Source: Blastococcus sp. TF02-09
Lineage (GTDB): Bacteria > Actinomycetota > Actinomycetes > Mycobacteriales > Geodermatophilaceae
Assembly (NCBI RefSeq): GCF_003319105.1
Contig: NZ_QOHH01000004.1
Coordinates: forward strand, 62,001-126,000
Length of the DNA stretch: 64,000 bases
Direction of reading: 5' to 3'
The position numbers were made by a program, and so were the translations under genes. Positions within the stretch are counted from its first letter, which is position 1, and each line of letters starts with the position of its first letter. A model generated the notes under the pieces. The model did not search any database. It worked only from the letters and a program-made list of their open reading frames with translations, and was not told the origin of the DNA. Below, one piece after another: positions 1 to 9,756 of the stretch.

Positions 1-300
1 GAGCCAGCCGATGACGAACGCGGCGATGGGCCAGCTGAAGAGGTAGCCCGCCGTGGCGCCGGCGAACACCGACAGGCCTCCGGCCCCGCTGGACAGCAGC
101 GGCAGCCCGATCGCGACGAGCACCAGGAACAGCAGCACGGCGAGGAAGCCCCGGCGCGCGCCCAGCACGCTGCCCGCGAGCATCACGCCGAGCGTCTGGG
201 CGGTGACCGGGACCGGCCCGATGTTGATCGCGGGCAGGGTGCCGAGGACGGCGATGATGGCCGCGAACAGGGCGATGTAGGCGAGGTCCCGGGTCTTCAT
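1..300 (-). CDS. bioY: Biotin transporter BioY, N-terminal part (gene runs off the left edge)
   Basis: BioY is the substrate-binding membrane (S) component of the energy-coupling-factor biotin transporter. Only the first 100 codons are present. They begin MKTRDLAYIALFAAI, followed by the typical pattern of GPVPVTAQTLGVMLAG, then LGARRGFLAVLLFLVLVAIGLP and a glycine-rich stretch, which is the BioY family signature. At least three hydrophobic segments are visible. The ATG at 300 is preceded by AGGAGA, 6 nt upstream, so the start is well supported. The downstream EcfA/EcfT genes, if present, lie outside the window. Confidence 0.88.
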   Translation of the reverse strand, partial: MKTRDLAYIALFAAIIAVLGTLPAINIGPVPVTAQTLGVMLAGSVLGARRGFLAVLLFLVLVAIGLPLLSSGAGGLSVFAGATAGYLFSWPIAAFVIGWL

Positions 301-403
301 GCTCAGTCTCCTGCGGTGCGCCGGTGGGCAGGCGCCGCCTGGGCGCATTCCGTGCGGCAAGGTACCCGAGCCCCGAGGGGCCGCCGGACCCGGCCGGGGT
401 GGC

Positions 404-2005
404 TCAGGCGACCAGCCACAGAGCGGTGTCCGGGGGCAGCTGCCCGCCGCTGACGTCCCCGCTGGCCAGCAGCACGGTGCCCTCCGGCACGGGCACCGCG
501 GCGCCCGAGAGGTTGACCAGGCACACGAGCCCGCCGTCCCGGCGGAACGCCAGGCATCCGTCGGGTGACGGCAACCAGGCCAGCCCCTCGCCCTCGAAGG
601 CCGGCGAGGAGGCGCGGAGCGCCAGCGCCGCTCGGTACAGCGACTGGATCGAGCCTGGTCGGGACTCCTGTGCCTCCGCCGTCAGCTCCGCCCAGCCCTC
701 CGGCATGGGCAGCCACGTGCCGGTCCCGGTCGTGAAGCCGTACGGCGGCTCGCTGCCCGACCACGGTACGGGGATGCGGCAGGCGTCGCGTCCGCGCTCG
801 GCCCCGCCGGAGCGGAACCAGATGGGGTCCTGCAGCGCCTCGTCGGGGAGGTCGACGTCGGGCATGCCGAGCTCGTCGCCGTTGTAGAGGTAAGCCGCGC
901 CCGGGAGGGCGAGCTGGAGCAGCGCGGCCGCCCGAGCTCGGCGGGTGCCGAGCTCCCCGCCGCCGTAGCGGGTCACGTGCCGCGGCCGGTCGTGGTTGGA
1001 CAGCACCCAGCACGCCGGCGCGGGCGTGCCGTCGACCGCGGCCAGCGAGTGCACGATCGCGTCGCGCAGGGCGGCCGGCGTCCACTCCGCCGTCAGCAGC
1101 TTGAAGTTGAAGGCCAGCTGCAGCTCGTCGGGGCGCAGGTACAGGGCCAGCCGGTCGTCGTCGGACACCCACACCTCGCCCACGGCCATGCGGTCGGGGT
1201 ACTCGTCGAGCACGGCGCGGATCCGCCGGTGCACGTCGTGGACGCCGTCCTGGTCGAACCGCTCGTCGCCGGGGCCGTGGTCGTCGAGCAGCCCGGTGTC
1301 CTCCATCGGCAGCATGTCCGGGAGTCCCGCGGGCTTGGCCATGCCGTGCGCGACGTCGATGCGGAACCCGTCGACGCCCCGGTCCAGCCAGAAGCGCATC
1401 GTCGCCTCGAGGTCGGCGACGACCTCCGGATCGGTGAAGTCCAGGTCGGGCTGCTCGGGCGCGAAGATGTGCAGGTACCACTGGCCGTCGGGCACCCGCG
1501 TCCACGCCGGGCCGCCGAAGACCGACGGCCAGTTGTTGGGCGGTTCGCTGCCGTCGGGGCCGCGTCCGTCGCGGAACAGGTAGCGCGCCCGCTCGGGGGA
1601 GCCGGGGCCTGCGGCCAGAGCCGCCCGGAACCACTCGTGCTGGTGCGAGGTGTGGTTCGGGACCAGGTCGATGGTGACGCGGAGGCCGAGGTCGTGCGCC
1701 TCCGCCAGCAGCGCGTCGAACTCGGGCAGGTTCCCGAACAGCGGCTCGACGTCGCGCGGATCGGCGACGTCGTAGCCGTGGTCGGCCATCGGCGAGGGGT
1801 AGAACGGCGTGATCCACAGCGCGTCGACGCCGAGGTCGCGCAGGTAGGGCAGCCGTGCGCGCAGGCCGGCCAGGTCGCCCACGCCGTCGCCGTTCCCGTC
1901 GGCGAAGCTGCGGATGTACACCTGGTAGAACACCGCGTCCCGCCACCACCCGGGCCCGCTGCGCCGGGTGGAGGGACGTGCTGCGGTGGTCGGCTCGGCG
2001 GTCAC
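404..2005 (-). CDS. GH13 family alpha-glucosidase / alpha-amylase-type glycoside hydrolase
   Basis: Predicted cytoplasmic exo-acting alpha-glucosidase of 533 residues, close to the usual 520-550 for oligo-1,6-/alpha-glucosidases. It opens with WWRDAVFYQVYIRSF, typical of GH13 subfamilies acting on short alpha-glucans or trehalose-like sugars. Conserved region I is IDLVPNHTS (residues about 112-120). Region II is GFRIDVA with nucleophile Asp217, region III is GEVWV with acid/base Glu277, and region IV is SNHD with Asp339. There is no signal peptide. The GTG start has GAGGAG 5 nt upstream. The gene stands alone between bioY and glbO. Exact substrate (maltose, isomaltose or other) cannot be fixed from sequence alone. 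Confidence 0.9.
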   Translation of the reverse strand: MTAEPTTAARPSTRRSGPGWWRDAVFYQVYIRSFADGNGDGVGDLAGLRARLPYLRDLGVDALWITPFYPSPMADHGYDVADPRDVEPLFGNLPEFDALLAEAHDLGLRVTIDLVPNHTSHQHEWFRAALAAGPGSPERARYLFRDGRGPDGSEPPNNWPSVFGGPAWTRVPDGQWYLHIFAPEQPDLDFTDPEVVADLEATMRFWLDRGVDGFRIDVAHGMAKPAGLPDMLPMEDTGLLDDHGPGDERFDQDGVHDVHRRIRAVLDEYPDRMAVGEVWVSDDDRLALYLRPDELQLAFNFKLLTAEWTPAALRDAIVHSLAAVDGTPAPACWVLSNHDRPRHVTRYGGGELGTRRARAAALLQLALPGAAYLYNGDELGMPDVDLPDEALQDPIWFRSGGAERGRDACRIPVPWSGSEPPYGFTTGTGTWLPMPEGWAELTAEAQESRPGSIQSLYRAALALRASSPAFEGEGLAWLPSPDGCLAFRRDGGLVCLVNLSGAAVPVPEGTVLLASGDVSGGQLPPDTALWLVA

Positions 2006-2054
2006 CGGGCTCCTCGAGGATCAGGTCGGCCGGGGCCGGGACGGGCGGGGAGGA

Positions 2055-2486
2055 CTACGGGGTGAGGTCGCTGCCGGCGTCGGCCGGGAAGCGGTTCTGC
2101 ATGCTGCGCGCGGCCATCGACAGGTACCCCCACAGCGTGGCGTCCTGCTCGGGCGGCAGCTCGAGGGAGTCGACGGCGTCCCGCATGTGCGCGAGCCAGG
2201 CGTCGCGCTCGGCCGGGCCGATGGCGAAGGGCGCGTGCCGCATCCGCAGCCGTGGGTGCCCGCGCTCGTCGGAGTAGGTCGTCGGGCCGCCCCAGTACTG
2301 CTCGAGGAACCGGCGCAGGCGCGTCTCGGCGCCCTCCCAGTCGTCCTGCGGGTACAGCGGCGCGAGGACCGGGTCGGTGCGGACGGCGGCGTAGAAGCGG
2401 GCCACGAGCCGCTCGAAGGTGGCGTGCCCGCCGACCTCGTCGTAGAAAGCGGTCCGCTCCGACGGCGACCGCCTCGACTCGCTCAT
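2055..2486 (-). CDS. glbO: Group II truncated haemoglobin (GlbO type)
   Basis: Small 143-residue globin of the trHbO group, a haem protein implicated in oxygen binding and redox chemistry near the respiratory chain. Diagnostic stretches are [39 protein letters not shown], the [20 protein letters not shown] segment containing the proximal-histidine region, and the conserved WL near the C terminus. The ATG overlaps the stop of the upstream MFS gene by 4 nt (ATGA), so the two are translationally coupled, MFS first. Nothing in the sequence ties this globin to a particular physiological ligand. Confidence 0.9.
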   Translation of the reverse strand: MSESRRSPSERTAFYDEVGGHATFERLVARFYAAVRTDPVLAPLYPQDDWEGAETRLRRFLEQYWGGPTTYSDERGHPRLRMRHAPFAIGPAERDAWLAHMRDAVDSLELPPEQDATLWGYLSMAARSMQNRFPADAGSDLTP

Positions 2487-3775
2487 GCCGGTGTTGCTCC
2501 CTCAGGGTCGATTCCGGCGGAGGCCCCCTGCGTCCGCCGATACGCAAGCAGCGCCGGAGCGACGGCGATCATTCCGACCCCGCCACACAGGGCCAGGACG
2601 CCGCTGGGCGCCACGCCCTCCGCGGCGAGCCCGGCGGCCAGCGCCCCCAGCCCCTGCACACCGTAGAGACCGCTGACCGCGACGCCGAACGCGCGCCCGC
2701 GGAAGGGTGCCGGCGTCGCCTGCACGAAAGAGATGTTCAGCGGGATGAGCCACGACGAGCCCAGCCCCGACAGGAACAGCAGCGCGAGCAGCGTCGAGAA
2801 CGACGACCAGCCCGCGCCGGCGAGGGAGACCACCAGCCCGCCGGCCAGCAGCGGTGCCAGGGACGCGAGCACCAGCGGGACGACCAGGCGTTCCCGGCGC
2901 CCCGGGGGCACGAGCCGGCCCAGCAGCAGCCCGCCGACGACCACCCCGGCGGGATTGGCCGCCAGCAGCACGCCGACGGCCATGCTGCCCCCACCGAGCT
3001 GCGCCGCCAGCGGGACGGCCACGCCCTCCCAGGCGTTGCCGAAGAGAGCGCCAACCCAGAGGACGGCGATGATCGCGAGCATCCGGGGAGCGCGGCCGAT
3101 GAAGCGCAGCCCCTCGGCGGTGTCCTGCCACAGCGAGCCGGTGGTGGTGCCCGGAGCGGGCCGCCGCTGGAGGCGCGCCGACAGCCACAGCGCCGAGATC
3201 GCGAAGGTGGCCGCGTCGATGGCCAGCGCCAGCGAGGGGTCGACGGCGACCAGCGCGCCGCCGACCAGGAACCCGGCCACCTGGGCCAGCTGCAGGGTCA
3301 CCGTCGTCAGCGAGGTGGCGACGGCGTAGCGGTCCCCGTCGAGCACGTCGGCCATGAGCGCGGACCGGGCCGATTCGAACGGTGGAGCGCACAGCGACAC
3401 CAGCAGCAGCAGGCCCAGCAGCACGGGCAGGGGCATCCCGGGGATCGCCATCAGCGCGAGCAGCAGGGCGCGGACGGTGTCGGTGGCGACGAGCACGCGG
3501 TGGCGGGGCAGCCGGTCGGCGAACGTGGACAGCAGCGGGCCGCCGATGAGCCAGGGGAAGTGGCTGATGGCGAAGGTCAGGGCGGACAGCAGCGGTGACT
3601 GCGTGCGCTGGTAGACCAGCACCGTCAGGGCGACGCGGGCCAGCTCGTCGCCGGCCGTCGACAGCAGGAACGTGCCGAACAGCGGCCGGAACTCGCGGAC
3701 GGCGAAGACCTCGCGGTACGTCGCGGGGCGGGTGAGGCCGGCCGGGTCGGTGTCCTCCGGCGCGGTGGCGTTCAC
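2483..3775 (-). CDS. MFS transporter (EntS-like exporter)
   Basis: Twelve-helix major facilitator protein with weak resemblance to EntS-type siderophore and drug exporters. Visible features are the N-terminal [27 protein letters not shown] helix, the [16 protein letters not shown] loop and an alternating pattern of hydrophobic segments to the end. I placed the start at GTG 3775 (residues [11 protein letters not shown]), giving 430 residues. An ATG at 3844 in the same frame would add 23 residues of low-complexity sequence that does not look like protein. The gene ends in a 4-nt overlap with glbO. Substrate unknown. Confidence 0.8.
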   Translation of the reverse strand: MNATAPEDTDPAGLTRPATYREVFAVREFRPLFGTFLLSTAGDELARVALTVLVYQRTQSPLLSALTFAISHFPWLIGGPLLSTFADRLPRHRVLVATDTVRALLLALMAIPGMPLPVLLGLLLLVSLCAPPFESARSALMADVLDGDRYAVATSLTTVTLQLAQVAGFLVGGALVAVDPSLALAIDAATFAISALWLSARLQRRPAPGTTTGSLWQDTAEGLRFIGRAPRMLAIIAVLWVGALFGNAWEGVAVPLAAQLGGGSMAVGVLLAANPAGVVVGGLLLGRLVPPGRRERLVVPLVLASLAPLLAGGLVVSLAGAGWSSFSTLLALLFLSGLGSSWLIPLNISFVQATPAPFRGRAFGVAVSGLYGVQGLGALAAGLAAEGVAPSGVLALCGGVGMIAVAPALLAYRRTQGASAGIDPEGATPA

Positions 3776-3933
3776 CGGGACCCCGGGCTGCGTCGCGCCG
3801 GGCCGGAAGTGGTCGTGCCGAGAGCGTCCATGGGCACCCCGCATTCCCCGGCGCGTGACGCCGAGCGCTCCGCGGCCACTGTTAGTGACCCGTCCATCAC
3901 CGAGGCAAATACTCTCAGGCGTGAGTGGCGATG

Positions 3934-6030
3934 TCAGCCAGGGGAGCCGCTCGAATTCTCCTGGAGGACCAGACCGGTGTGCTGCGCGAGGAACGCGAGC
4001 TGGTCGGCGGCCAGCCCCACCGTCCGGCTGACCGCCCGCGCCCCGTGCCCGACGGAGACCTCGCGCCGGAGGACGACCGGCGCCTCGGCGCTGGTGGCGT
4101 GCTGCAGCGCGGCGGCCAGCTTGCGCCCGTGCAGCGGGTGGACACGCGTGTCGGACTCGAACGTCGTGATGAGCACCGCCGGGTACGCCGTCCCCTCGCG
4201 GACCGCGTGGTACGGCGAGTAGCCCAGCAGCCAGCCCAGCTCGGTGGGGTCCTCCGCGGTGCCGTACTCGTCGTTCCAGGTGCGGCCCAGGCCGAAGAGC
4301 TCGTACCGCACCATGTCCAGCAGCGGCGCACTGCAGACGACAGCGGCCGCCAGGCCGGGCCGCTGGGTCAGCGTCGCCCCGACCAGCAGCCCGCCGTTGG
4401 AGCCCCCGAAGATGCCCAGCTGCCGGTGCGTCGTCCAGCCCTGCGCCACGAGGTGCTCACCAGCGGCGGCGAAGTCGTCGAAGACGTTCTGCTTGCGCTC
4501 GCGCATGCCGGCCCGGTGCCACTCCTCGCCGTGCTCGGACCCGCCGCGGAGGTTGGCTACGGCCCAGACGCCACCGGCGGCGACCCAGGACAGCGCCTGC
4601 GCGCTGTAGGCCGGGGTAAGGGAGACGTTGAACCCGCCGTACCCGTAGAGCACCGCCGGCCGGGGCCGGTCCGGAGTGCCGGTCGCCGACAGCACGAACA
4701 GGTGCACCGGCGTCCCGTCGGCCGAGGTGGCGTGCGTCTCGACGACGGTCAGCTCCGGGACGGCGCCGGCGACGGCGGCCCGCTCCCAGTCCTCCGGTGC
4801 CGCCGACGAGGTGGCGTCCCAGCGCAGCACCGAAGGGGGAGTGGCGTAGTCGGTGTAGCCCACCCAGGCCTCGGACCCTCCCTCGGGCCGGGAGACGACG
4901 CCGGAGACGCTGCCGGCGCCGGGGGCGGGCACGTCGCCGAGGCGCCCCGAACCGTCCGCGGCCCAGACCGAGAGCCGGTCGGTGGCGTCGACGGCGTGCA
5001 CGGCCAGCACCTGCAGCTCGCCGTCCGGCCCGTCCACCAGGGTGACGTCGGAGAGCACGGCGCCGTCCTGCTCCGGGACGACGTCCCGCCACGCCTCCGG
5101 GGCCCAGGTCGCGGGGTCGGCCGGGTCGGCCACCGCCAGCCGCCAGCGCGGGGCGCCCCGGTCCGACATCAGCCACAGCCGGCCGTCGCGCGCGACCCAC
5201 GCCGAGGTCTGCGCGTCCACGCCGATCTGCAGCTCGCGCAGGACGCCGTCGCCGGAGAGGTCGGCCAGCCACACGTCGTCGCGGGGCGCGGTGCCCACCG
5301 ACCGGGAGACGACCAGCCAGCGGCCGTCGCGGCTGGTGTGCACGCCGAAGTAGCTGGCCGGGTCGCTGCCCTCGCCGTGCACGAGGACGTCGTCGTCCGG
5401 GTCGGACCCGACGCGGTGCCGCCAGACCCGGCGGTGGAACTGCTCCTCGCCGGCCGGGACCAGGTCGGGCGCGAGCCGGCGGACGTAGAACAGCTCCTCG
5501 CCGCCCGGCAGCCAGGCCACGGGGGAGTACCGGCAGCGGTCGACCGGACCGTCGAGCACCTCGCCGGTGGCCACGTCCAGCACGAACAGCCGCGACTCCT
5601 CGTCGCCACCGGTGGAGAGCTGGTAGGCCAGCCGGTCGCCCTCGATCGACGGCGACCACGCGTCGAGCGTCGTGGTGCCCGCCGGGTCGAGGGCCATGGG
5701 GTCCACGAGCACGCGGACCGTGCCGTCGGCCTCGGTCACCCGCAGGACGCCGTGCTCCTGGCCCGGGTCGCGGCGGGTGGAGAACGCGCGGTCACCCCGC
5801 CACACGGGCAGCCCGACCGCGCCGGCGTGCACCAGGTCCTCCAGGCGGGCGGCGAAGGCCGCGCGCTGCGGCAGCCCGCTCAGCACCTCCGTGGCCAACG
5901 CGTCCTGAGCCTCGCTCCAGGCGACGGTGCGCGGGTCGTCGGCGTCCTCCAGCCAGCGGTAGGGATCGGCGACGACGTGTCCGTGCAGGTCCTCGACGAG
6001 GTCGAGCCACGGGGCCTCGGGGTAGCGCAT
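3934..6030 (-). CDS. S9 family prolyl oligopeptidase
   Basis: Serine peptidase of about 698 residues with the two-domain layout of prolyl oligopeptidases. The N-terminal beta-propeller opens [17 protein letters not shown] and [17 protein letters not shown], a hallmark of the S9A family. The C-terminal alpha/beta-hydrolase domain carries the nucleophile motif GGSNGG (Ser about 544), an acidic [12 protein letters not shown] loop and a late VGHGA histidine. It would cleave short peptides after proline in the cytoplasm, since no signal peptide is present. ATG 6030 is preferred over GTG 6039, three codons upstream, because the family begins near MRYP. The gap to the MFS gene is 158 bp and holds no recognisable gene. 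Confidence 0.9.
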   Translation of the reverse strand: MRYPEAPWLDLVEDLHGHVVADPYRWLEDADDPRTVAWSEAQDALATEVLSGLPQRAAFAARLEDLVHAGAVGLPVWRGDRAFSTRRDPGQEHGVLRVTEADGTVRVLVDPMALDPAGTTTLDAWSPSIEGDRLAYQLSTGGDEESRLFVLDVATGEVLDGPVDRCRYSPVAWLPGGEELFYVRRLAPDLVPAGEEQFHRRVWRHRVGSDPDDDVLVHGEGSDPASYFGVHTSRDGRWLVVSRSVGTAPRDDVWLADLSGDGVLRELQIGVDAQTSAWVARDGRLWLMSDRGAPRWRLAVADPADPATWAPEAWRDVVPEQDGAVLSDVTLVDGPDGELQVLAVHAVDATDRLSVWAADGSGRLGDVPAPGAGSVSGVVSRPEGGSEAWVGYTDYATPPSVLRWDATSSAAPEDWERAAVAGAVPELTVVETHATSADGTPVHLFVLSATGTPDRPRPAVLYGYGGFNVSLTPAYSAQALSWVAAGGVWAVANLRGGSEHGEEWHRAGMRERKQNVFDDFAAAGEHLVAQGWTTHRQLGIFGGSNGGLLVGATLTQRPGLAAAVVCSAPLLDMVRYELFGLGRTWNDEYGTAEDPTELGWLLGYSPYHAVREGTAYPAVLITTFESDTRVHPLHGRKLAAALQHATSAEAPVVLRREVSVGHGARAVSRTVGLAADQLAFLAQHTGLVLQENSSGSPG

Positions 6031-6160
6031 CGATCCCACGGTAGCGGCGCCCGGGGACGCCCGGCCGGGCCGCCAGGAATTCGGCAGCGCCGATCCGGGA
6101 TTTGCAGGTCAGAATGGGGCAGCCCGCGGGTCTCGGAGCCACCGGCGGTCCGCGGCGACC

Positions 6161-6171
6161 GGAGGTGATCC
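6161..6171 (+). promoter_or_regulatory. Near-perfect Shine-Dalgarno deciding the HNH gene start
   Basis: GGAGGTGATCC is an 11-nt match to the anti-SD of 16S rRNA. It sits immediately before GTG 6172, with 6 nt between the GGAGG core and the start codon. The alternative GTG 6250, which would match the usual family start better, has no comparable site. This is why the longer form is listed. Confidence 0.6.
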
Positions 6172-6777
6172 GTGCTGCGCGCCGCGTCCGGGTCGACGGC
6201 GGGTCATCCAGGCCCGCGCCGCGACCCCTCCCGTCCATCGGTCCTGCCCGTGCCCTCACCCGGGACGACCAGCGCCACGCTGCTGCTGAACGCCACGTTC
6301 GAGCCGCTGTGCGTCGTGTCCAGCCGCCGGGCGATCGTGCTCGTGCTCGCCGACAAGGCCGTGCCGGTCGACTCGGCGGCCGACGTCGTGCACGCCGCCA
6401 CCGTCAGCCTGGCGGTGCCCGTCGTCGTGCGGCTGACCCGCTACGTGCGGGTGCCCTACCCCTCGTCGGTGCCGCTGTCCCGGCGCGCCGTGTTCACCCG
6501 CGACGGGCAGACCTGCGTCTACTGCGGTGGCTCGGCCACCAGCATCGACCACGTCGTACCGCGCAGCCGCGGTGGCACGCACACCTGGGACAACGTCGTC
6601 GCCGCGTGCCGCCGGTGCAACCACACCAAGGCCGACCGCTCGCTCGCCGAGCTCGGCTGGGCGCTGCCCCACCCGCCGCGGACGCCGACCGGTGCGGCCT
6701 GGCGGCTGCTGGGCCACCGCACCGTCGACCCGCGCTGGCGGGAGTGGCTCGGCATGCCCGAGAGCGTGTCCGCGTGA
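6172..6777 (+). CDS. HNH endonuclease family protein
   Basis: 201-residue protein with a single HNH nuclease fold of the actinobacterial stand-alone type. The N-terminal half has LLLNATFEPLCVVSSRRAIVL and ADKAVPVD, a conserved family lead-in. The nuclease half has RRAVFTRDGQTCVYCGG, then IDHVVPRSRGG (the HNH histidine and its neighbours), then WDNVVAACRRCNHTKADR. The CxxC...CxxC pairs should bind zinc. Family function is undefined; members are chromosomal and not obviously linked to restriction. The first 26 residues are an extra low-complexity extension relative to the family consensus. An in-frame GTG at 6250 is the alternative start. Confidence 0.82.
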   Translation: MLRAASGSTAGHPGPRRDPSRPSVLPVPSPGTTSATLLLNATFEPLCVVSSRRAIVLVLADKAVPVDSAADVVHAATVSLAVPVVVRLTRYVRVPYPSSVPLSRRAVFTRDGQTCVYCGGSATSIDHVVPRSRGGTHTWDNVVAACRRCNHTKADRSLAELGWALPHPPRTPTGAAWRLLGHRTVDPRWREWLGMPESVSA

Positions 6778-6856
6778 TAGAGGACCCCGTCCTCCTCACC
6801 ACTCGCAGGCTCGTGGCGAGCCTCGGGACGGGGCCGGACGGCCACCGGAGCGACAG

Positions 6857-7720
6857 ATGACGTCTCCGGGGACCGCTCGGCTGCTGTGGAGCCTGGCGGA
6901 GCCGTTCCATGCGCTCACGTACTTCGCCGACGAGGCCGCCGCCGCCTTCGACGCGGCCGGGCTGCGCGGGTTCTGGTCGGGGTACTTCGCCGGCCGTGCG
7001 GCACCGCTGGGCGCCGTCGGCCCCGAGGTGGTCACCGCGACGTTCGTCAACTTCGCGCCGGACTTCGTGGCCCGCCGGGTGCCGGCGGTGTGGGAAGCGG
7101 TCACCCCGGCGGTGGCGCTCGAGGCCCGGCTGTCCGGGGTGGACGGGGCGATCCGACGGGTGCTCGGCGAAGAGTGGACCACCTCCGAGCACGCCGTCGA
7201 GGCGATGCAGCTGGCCGCGACCGCCGCGGCCGCCGTCGACGCGCCCGGCCGCCCGCTCGCCGCCGCCAACACCGCGGTGGTGGTGCCCGGGAAGCCGCAC
7301 CTGGTGCTGTGGCAGGCGCTGACCACCCTGCGCGAGCACCGTGGGGACGGCCACACCGTCGCGCTGGTGGCCCGGGAGGTGGACGGGATCCAGGCCCACG
7401 TCCTGGCCGCCGCGGCCGGCCGGTCCGATCGCGCGTGGCTGCAGAAGGCCCGGGGCTGGGACGACGCCTGCTGGGACGACGCCGAACGGAGCCTGACCGA
7501 GCGGGGCTGGCTCGACCGGGGCGCGCTCACCGCGCAGGGCCTGGCCATGGCGACCGCGATCGAGGCCGACACCGACCGGCTGGCCCTCGGGCCCTGGCAG
7601 GCGCTCGGGGCGCAGGGCTGCGACCGGCTCGCCGAGCTCCTCCGGCCCGTCCGCCGCGCCGTCGTCGCGGCAGGTCACTGGCCGGCCGGCAACCCGATCG
7701 GCGCTCCCGACCCCGACTGA
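6857..7720 (+). CDS. SCO6745 family protein
   Basis: 287-residue protein matching the actinobacterial SCO6745 family, named after a Streptomyces coelicolor protein of unknown biochemistry. It begins ARLLWSLAEPFHALTYF, followed by GLRGFWSGYFAGRAAPLG and GPEVVTATFVNFAP, all conserved in the family. The C-terminal third has a winged-helix-like region (LTERGWLDRGALTAQG) followed by a helical bundle. The ATG has GGAG 5 nt upstream. It sits 79 bp after the HNH gene in the same direction. It could be a ligand-binding regulator, but no function is demonstrated by the sequence. Confidence 0.75.
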   Translation: MTSPGTARLLWSLAEPFHALTYFADEAAAAFDAAGLRGFWSGYFAGRAAPLGAVGPEVVTATFVNFAPDFVARRVPAVWEAVTPAVALEARLSGVDGAIRRVLGEEWTTSEHAVEAMQLAATAAAAVDAPGRPLAAANTAVVVPGKPHLVLWQALTTLREHRGDGHTVALVAREVDGIQAHVLAAAAGRSDRAWLQKARGWDDACWDDAERSLTERGWLDRGALTAQGLAMATAIEADTDRLALGPWQALGAQGCDRLAELLRPVRRAVVAAGHWPAGNPIGAPDPD

Positions 7721-7841
7721 GCCCACCCGGTTGCCTGGCAGATCTGCCGACGCTTCGGTGCCCTGATCGCTGCGGCGTCGGACATGTGTGACGACTCCGG
7801 CGTGGCGGCGTGTCGCGGAGCGGGCGAGAAGTGCCCGGACC

Positions 7842-7852
7842 ACTAGCGTCCG
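7842..7852 (+). promoter_or_regulatory. Candidate promoter -10 region (ACTAGCGTCCG)
   Basis: ACTAGCGTCCG lies 49 nt before the ATG of the surface-protein gene. The same 11-mer recurs at 11070-11080 just ahead of the amidase gene. The TAGCGT core resembles an actinobacterial -10 hexamer (TANNNT). No clear -35 box is visible. Confidence 0.35.
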
Positions 7853-7900
7853 ACCTCAATCGGCGCCGACGGGGTGCTGCGCTCGGCGAAAGGCATCCTC

Positions 7901-9079
7901 ATGTCCACCAGCACCGGGCTGCGCCGGCGGCCTGCACTGCTCCTGGCGGGCGCTGGCGTCGGCGCCGTCGCCACCCTCGTCGGCACCGCATCGCCGGCGG
8001 CCGCGGCCGACGGCGTCGTGGTCTCGCTCGAGCCGACCGAGGTGGCGATCGCCGCCCTCCCCATCGAGAACTTCGGCGGGGACGTGGGCGGGTACTACAG
8101 CGGGATGGGCATGTCGGTCAGCGAGGCGACCGCGCTGAGCGACTTCGTGCCGGTGCCGGTGCAGTTCACCGGGACGATCACCGTGGAGCTGCCCGACGGG
8201 CTCGACGCCTCCACCGCCACCGCCGACCTCGTCTTCGACGACAATGAGGACGGCATCCCCGAGGCGACCTACTCCTCCCGCTTCGCCTCGGCCAACCCGA
8301 AATACCTCGTCAGCACCCCCTCCTCCGACGCCGTCGAGGTCACCCTGCCGGCGGACGACCCGTTCGTCGGCGACGTCGGCACGCTGTCCATCGGTGGGCT
8401 CACGTCGTCGCTGGGACCGGCCTTCGGCGACGTCTACGACACCATCGACTACGAGATCGAGTTCGACACCGCGACGCCGCCCGCGCCGCAGACGGTGCAC
8501 CCCGTGCTGACCGCCACCTCGCAGATCCCGTGCGGCCTCTCCTCCTGGGACAGCTGCCCCCTGCCGACGCCGGCGACCCCCGGCTCCACGGTCACGCTGG
8601 TTCTCACCGAGGACTCGATCCTCCGCGAGCTCGGCCTCACCGACCTCTCCGGCGTCCAGGTCGCTCTCGCGCAGCTGGACGAGGACGGGTTCGAGTCCGG
8701 GCCCGTCAGCGAGCTGACCGTGGACGTCACGGGCCCGCAGGCGAGCTTCGCGGTGCCGGCGGACGCCGAGCCCGGCTCGTACGGCCTGTACGTGCTGCAG
8801 GAGACCCCGACCGGCGGGTTCTCCACCGTCTTCGCCGAGCTGACCGTCGAGGCACCGGCGGCCGCTCCCGTCGCCGCACCGGCTCCGCCCGCCGCTCCGC
8901 AGCTCAACCCGGGGCTGCGCTCCAACACCGGCGTGCACCTGCCCGAGGTCGAGGCCGAGGCCGGCACCGGCCCGATGCTCGCCGCCGGCGCGGGCCTGCT
9001 GCTCGTGGCGGGTGCCGGCGCGGCCGTCGTCCGCGGTCGTCGTCGCCCCGTGGTCGAGGGCAGCCCGTGCGGGGTCTGA
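7901..9079 (+). CDS. Secreted surface protein with C-terminal cell-wall-anchor-like tail
   Basis: 392-residue protein upstream of, and 13 nt overlapping, the sortase gene. An N-terminal signal peptide is clear: LRRRPALLLAGAGVGAVATL, then cleavage after SPAAAA. The body is beta-rich, with stretches such as VPVQFTGTITVELPDGLD and several Asp/Thr-rich turns, and looks like one or two immunoglobulin-like domains. The C terminus has a Pro/Ala-rich spacer, NTGVHLPEVEAEAGTG, a hydrophobic helix (MLAAGAGLLLVAGAGAAVV) and RGRRRP. This is the architecture of a sortase substrate, but without a canonical LPXTG. It is probably the partner of the adjacent sortase. Start at ATG 7901; an upstream GTG 7874 is less likely because the signal peptide begins after 7901. 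Confidence 0.75.
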   Translation: MSTSTGLRRRPALLLAGAGVGAVATLVGTASPAAAADGVVVSLEPTEVAIAALPIENFGGDVGGYYSGMGMSVSEATALSDFVPVPVQFTGTITVELPDGLDASTATADLVFDDNEDGIPEATYSSRFASANPKYLVSTPSSDAVEVTLPADDPFVGDVGTLSIGGLTSSLGPAFGDVYDTIDYEIEFDTATPPAPQTVHPVLTATSQIPCGLSSWDSCPLPTPATPGSTVTLVLTEDSILRELGLTDLSGVQVALAQLDEDGFESGPVSELTVDVTGPQASFAVPADAEPGSYGLYVLQETPTGGFSTVFAELTVEAPAAAPVAAPAPPAAPQLNPGLRSNTGVHLPEVEAEAGTGPMLAAGAGLLLVAGAGAAVVRGRRRPVVEGSPCGV

Positions 9080-9750
9080 CCAGGCCGTCCCGCCGGGTGG
9101 CCGTGGGCGCGGGACTCCTCGCGCTCACGATCGCCGGCGGGACGGTGGTCGCGCTCGGCCTGCAAGGCGGGGAGGCGGCAGCGGCCGCACCGACGTCCGC
9201 GGCGTCCAGCCCTACCGCCGACGCCGCACCCGAGGAGGCGGCGGTGCCGGCCGAGGACGCGCAGCCCGCGCTGCCCACGGCCGGCCAGGCCCTGCCCACT
9301 CCGGCCTCGGACGTGCACGTCGTCGTCCCGGCCCTGGGGATGGACCTGCCCGTGCTGCCCCTGACGCCGCGCAGCGGGGCGATCAACCCGCCCACCCTCA
9401 CGGCGGCCTACTGGATCGAGCCCTACGGCGACCCGGTCGGCGACGCCGCCGAGGCCGACAACACGCTGTACCTGGCCGCCCACTCCACCAACACCGGGCG
9501 GTACGGCTTCGACCCGCTGCTCGACGAGGACGGCGACAGCACGCTGGGCACCGGGGACGTCGTCGAGGTGAGCACCCCCGGCGGCACGGTCGCGTACACC
9601 GTCGAGCGCACCCAGCGGTACGACAAGGATGAGCTGCCCGACGCCGCCGAGGTGTGGGAGGCCGTCCCGGGCCGGCTGGTGCTCATCACCTGCACGCAGG
9701 AGGACGGCGGCCGGTCGACGGAGAACCTGGTCGTCGTCGCGCGGTCCTGA
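9067..9750 (+). CDS. Class F sortase
   Basis: 227-residue membrane-anchored transpeptidase. An N-terminal hydrophobic helix (VAVGAGLLALTIAGGTVVAL) is followed by an Ala/Pro-rich linker. The catalytic domain starts near VHVVVPALGMDLPV. Catalytic residues are visible: His139 in LAAHSTNTGRYGF, Cys209 in VLITCTQ and Arg216 in GGRSTENLVVVA. The short domain and the ITCTQ motif fit actinobacterial class F (SrtF) sortases. GTG start inside the end of the surface-protein gene (13-nt overlap) implies coupled expression, so the surface protein is the likely substrate. Confidence 0.85.
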   Translation: MRGLTRPSRRVAVGAGLLALTIAGGTVVALGLQGGEAAAAAPTSAASSPTADAAPEEAAVPAEDAQPALPTAGQALPTPASDVHVVVPALGMDLPVLPLTPRSGAINPPTLTAAYWIEPYGDPVGDAAEADNTLYLAAHSTNTGRYGFDPLLDEDGDSTLGTGDVVEVSTPGGTVAYTVERTQRYDKDELPDAAEVWEAVPGRLVLITCTQEDGGRSTENLVVVARS

Positions 9751-9756
9751 CCGGCC

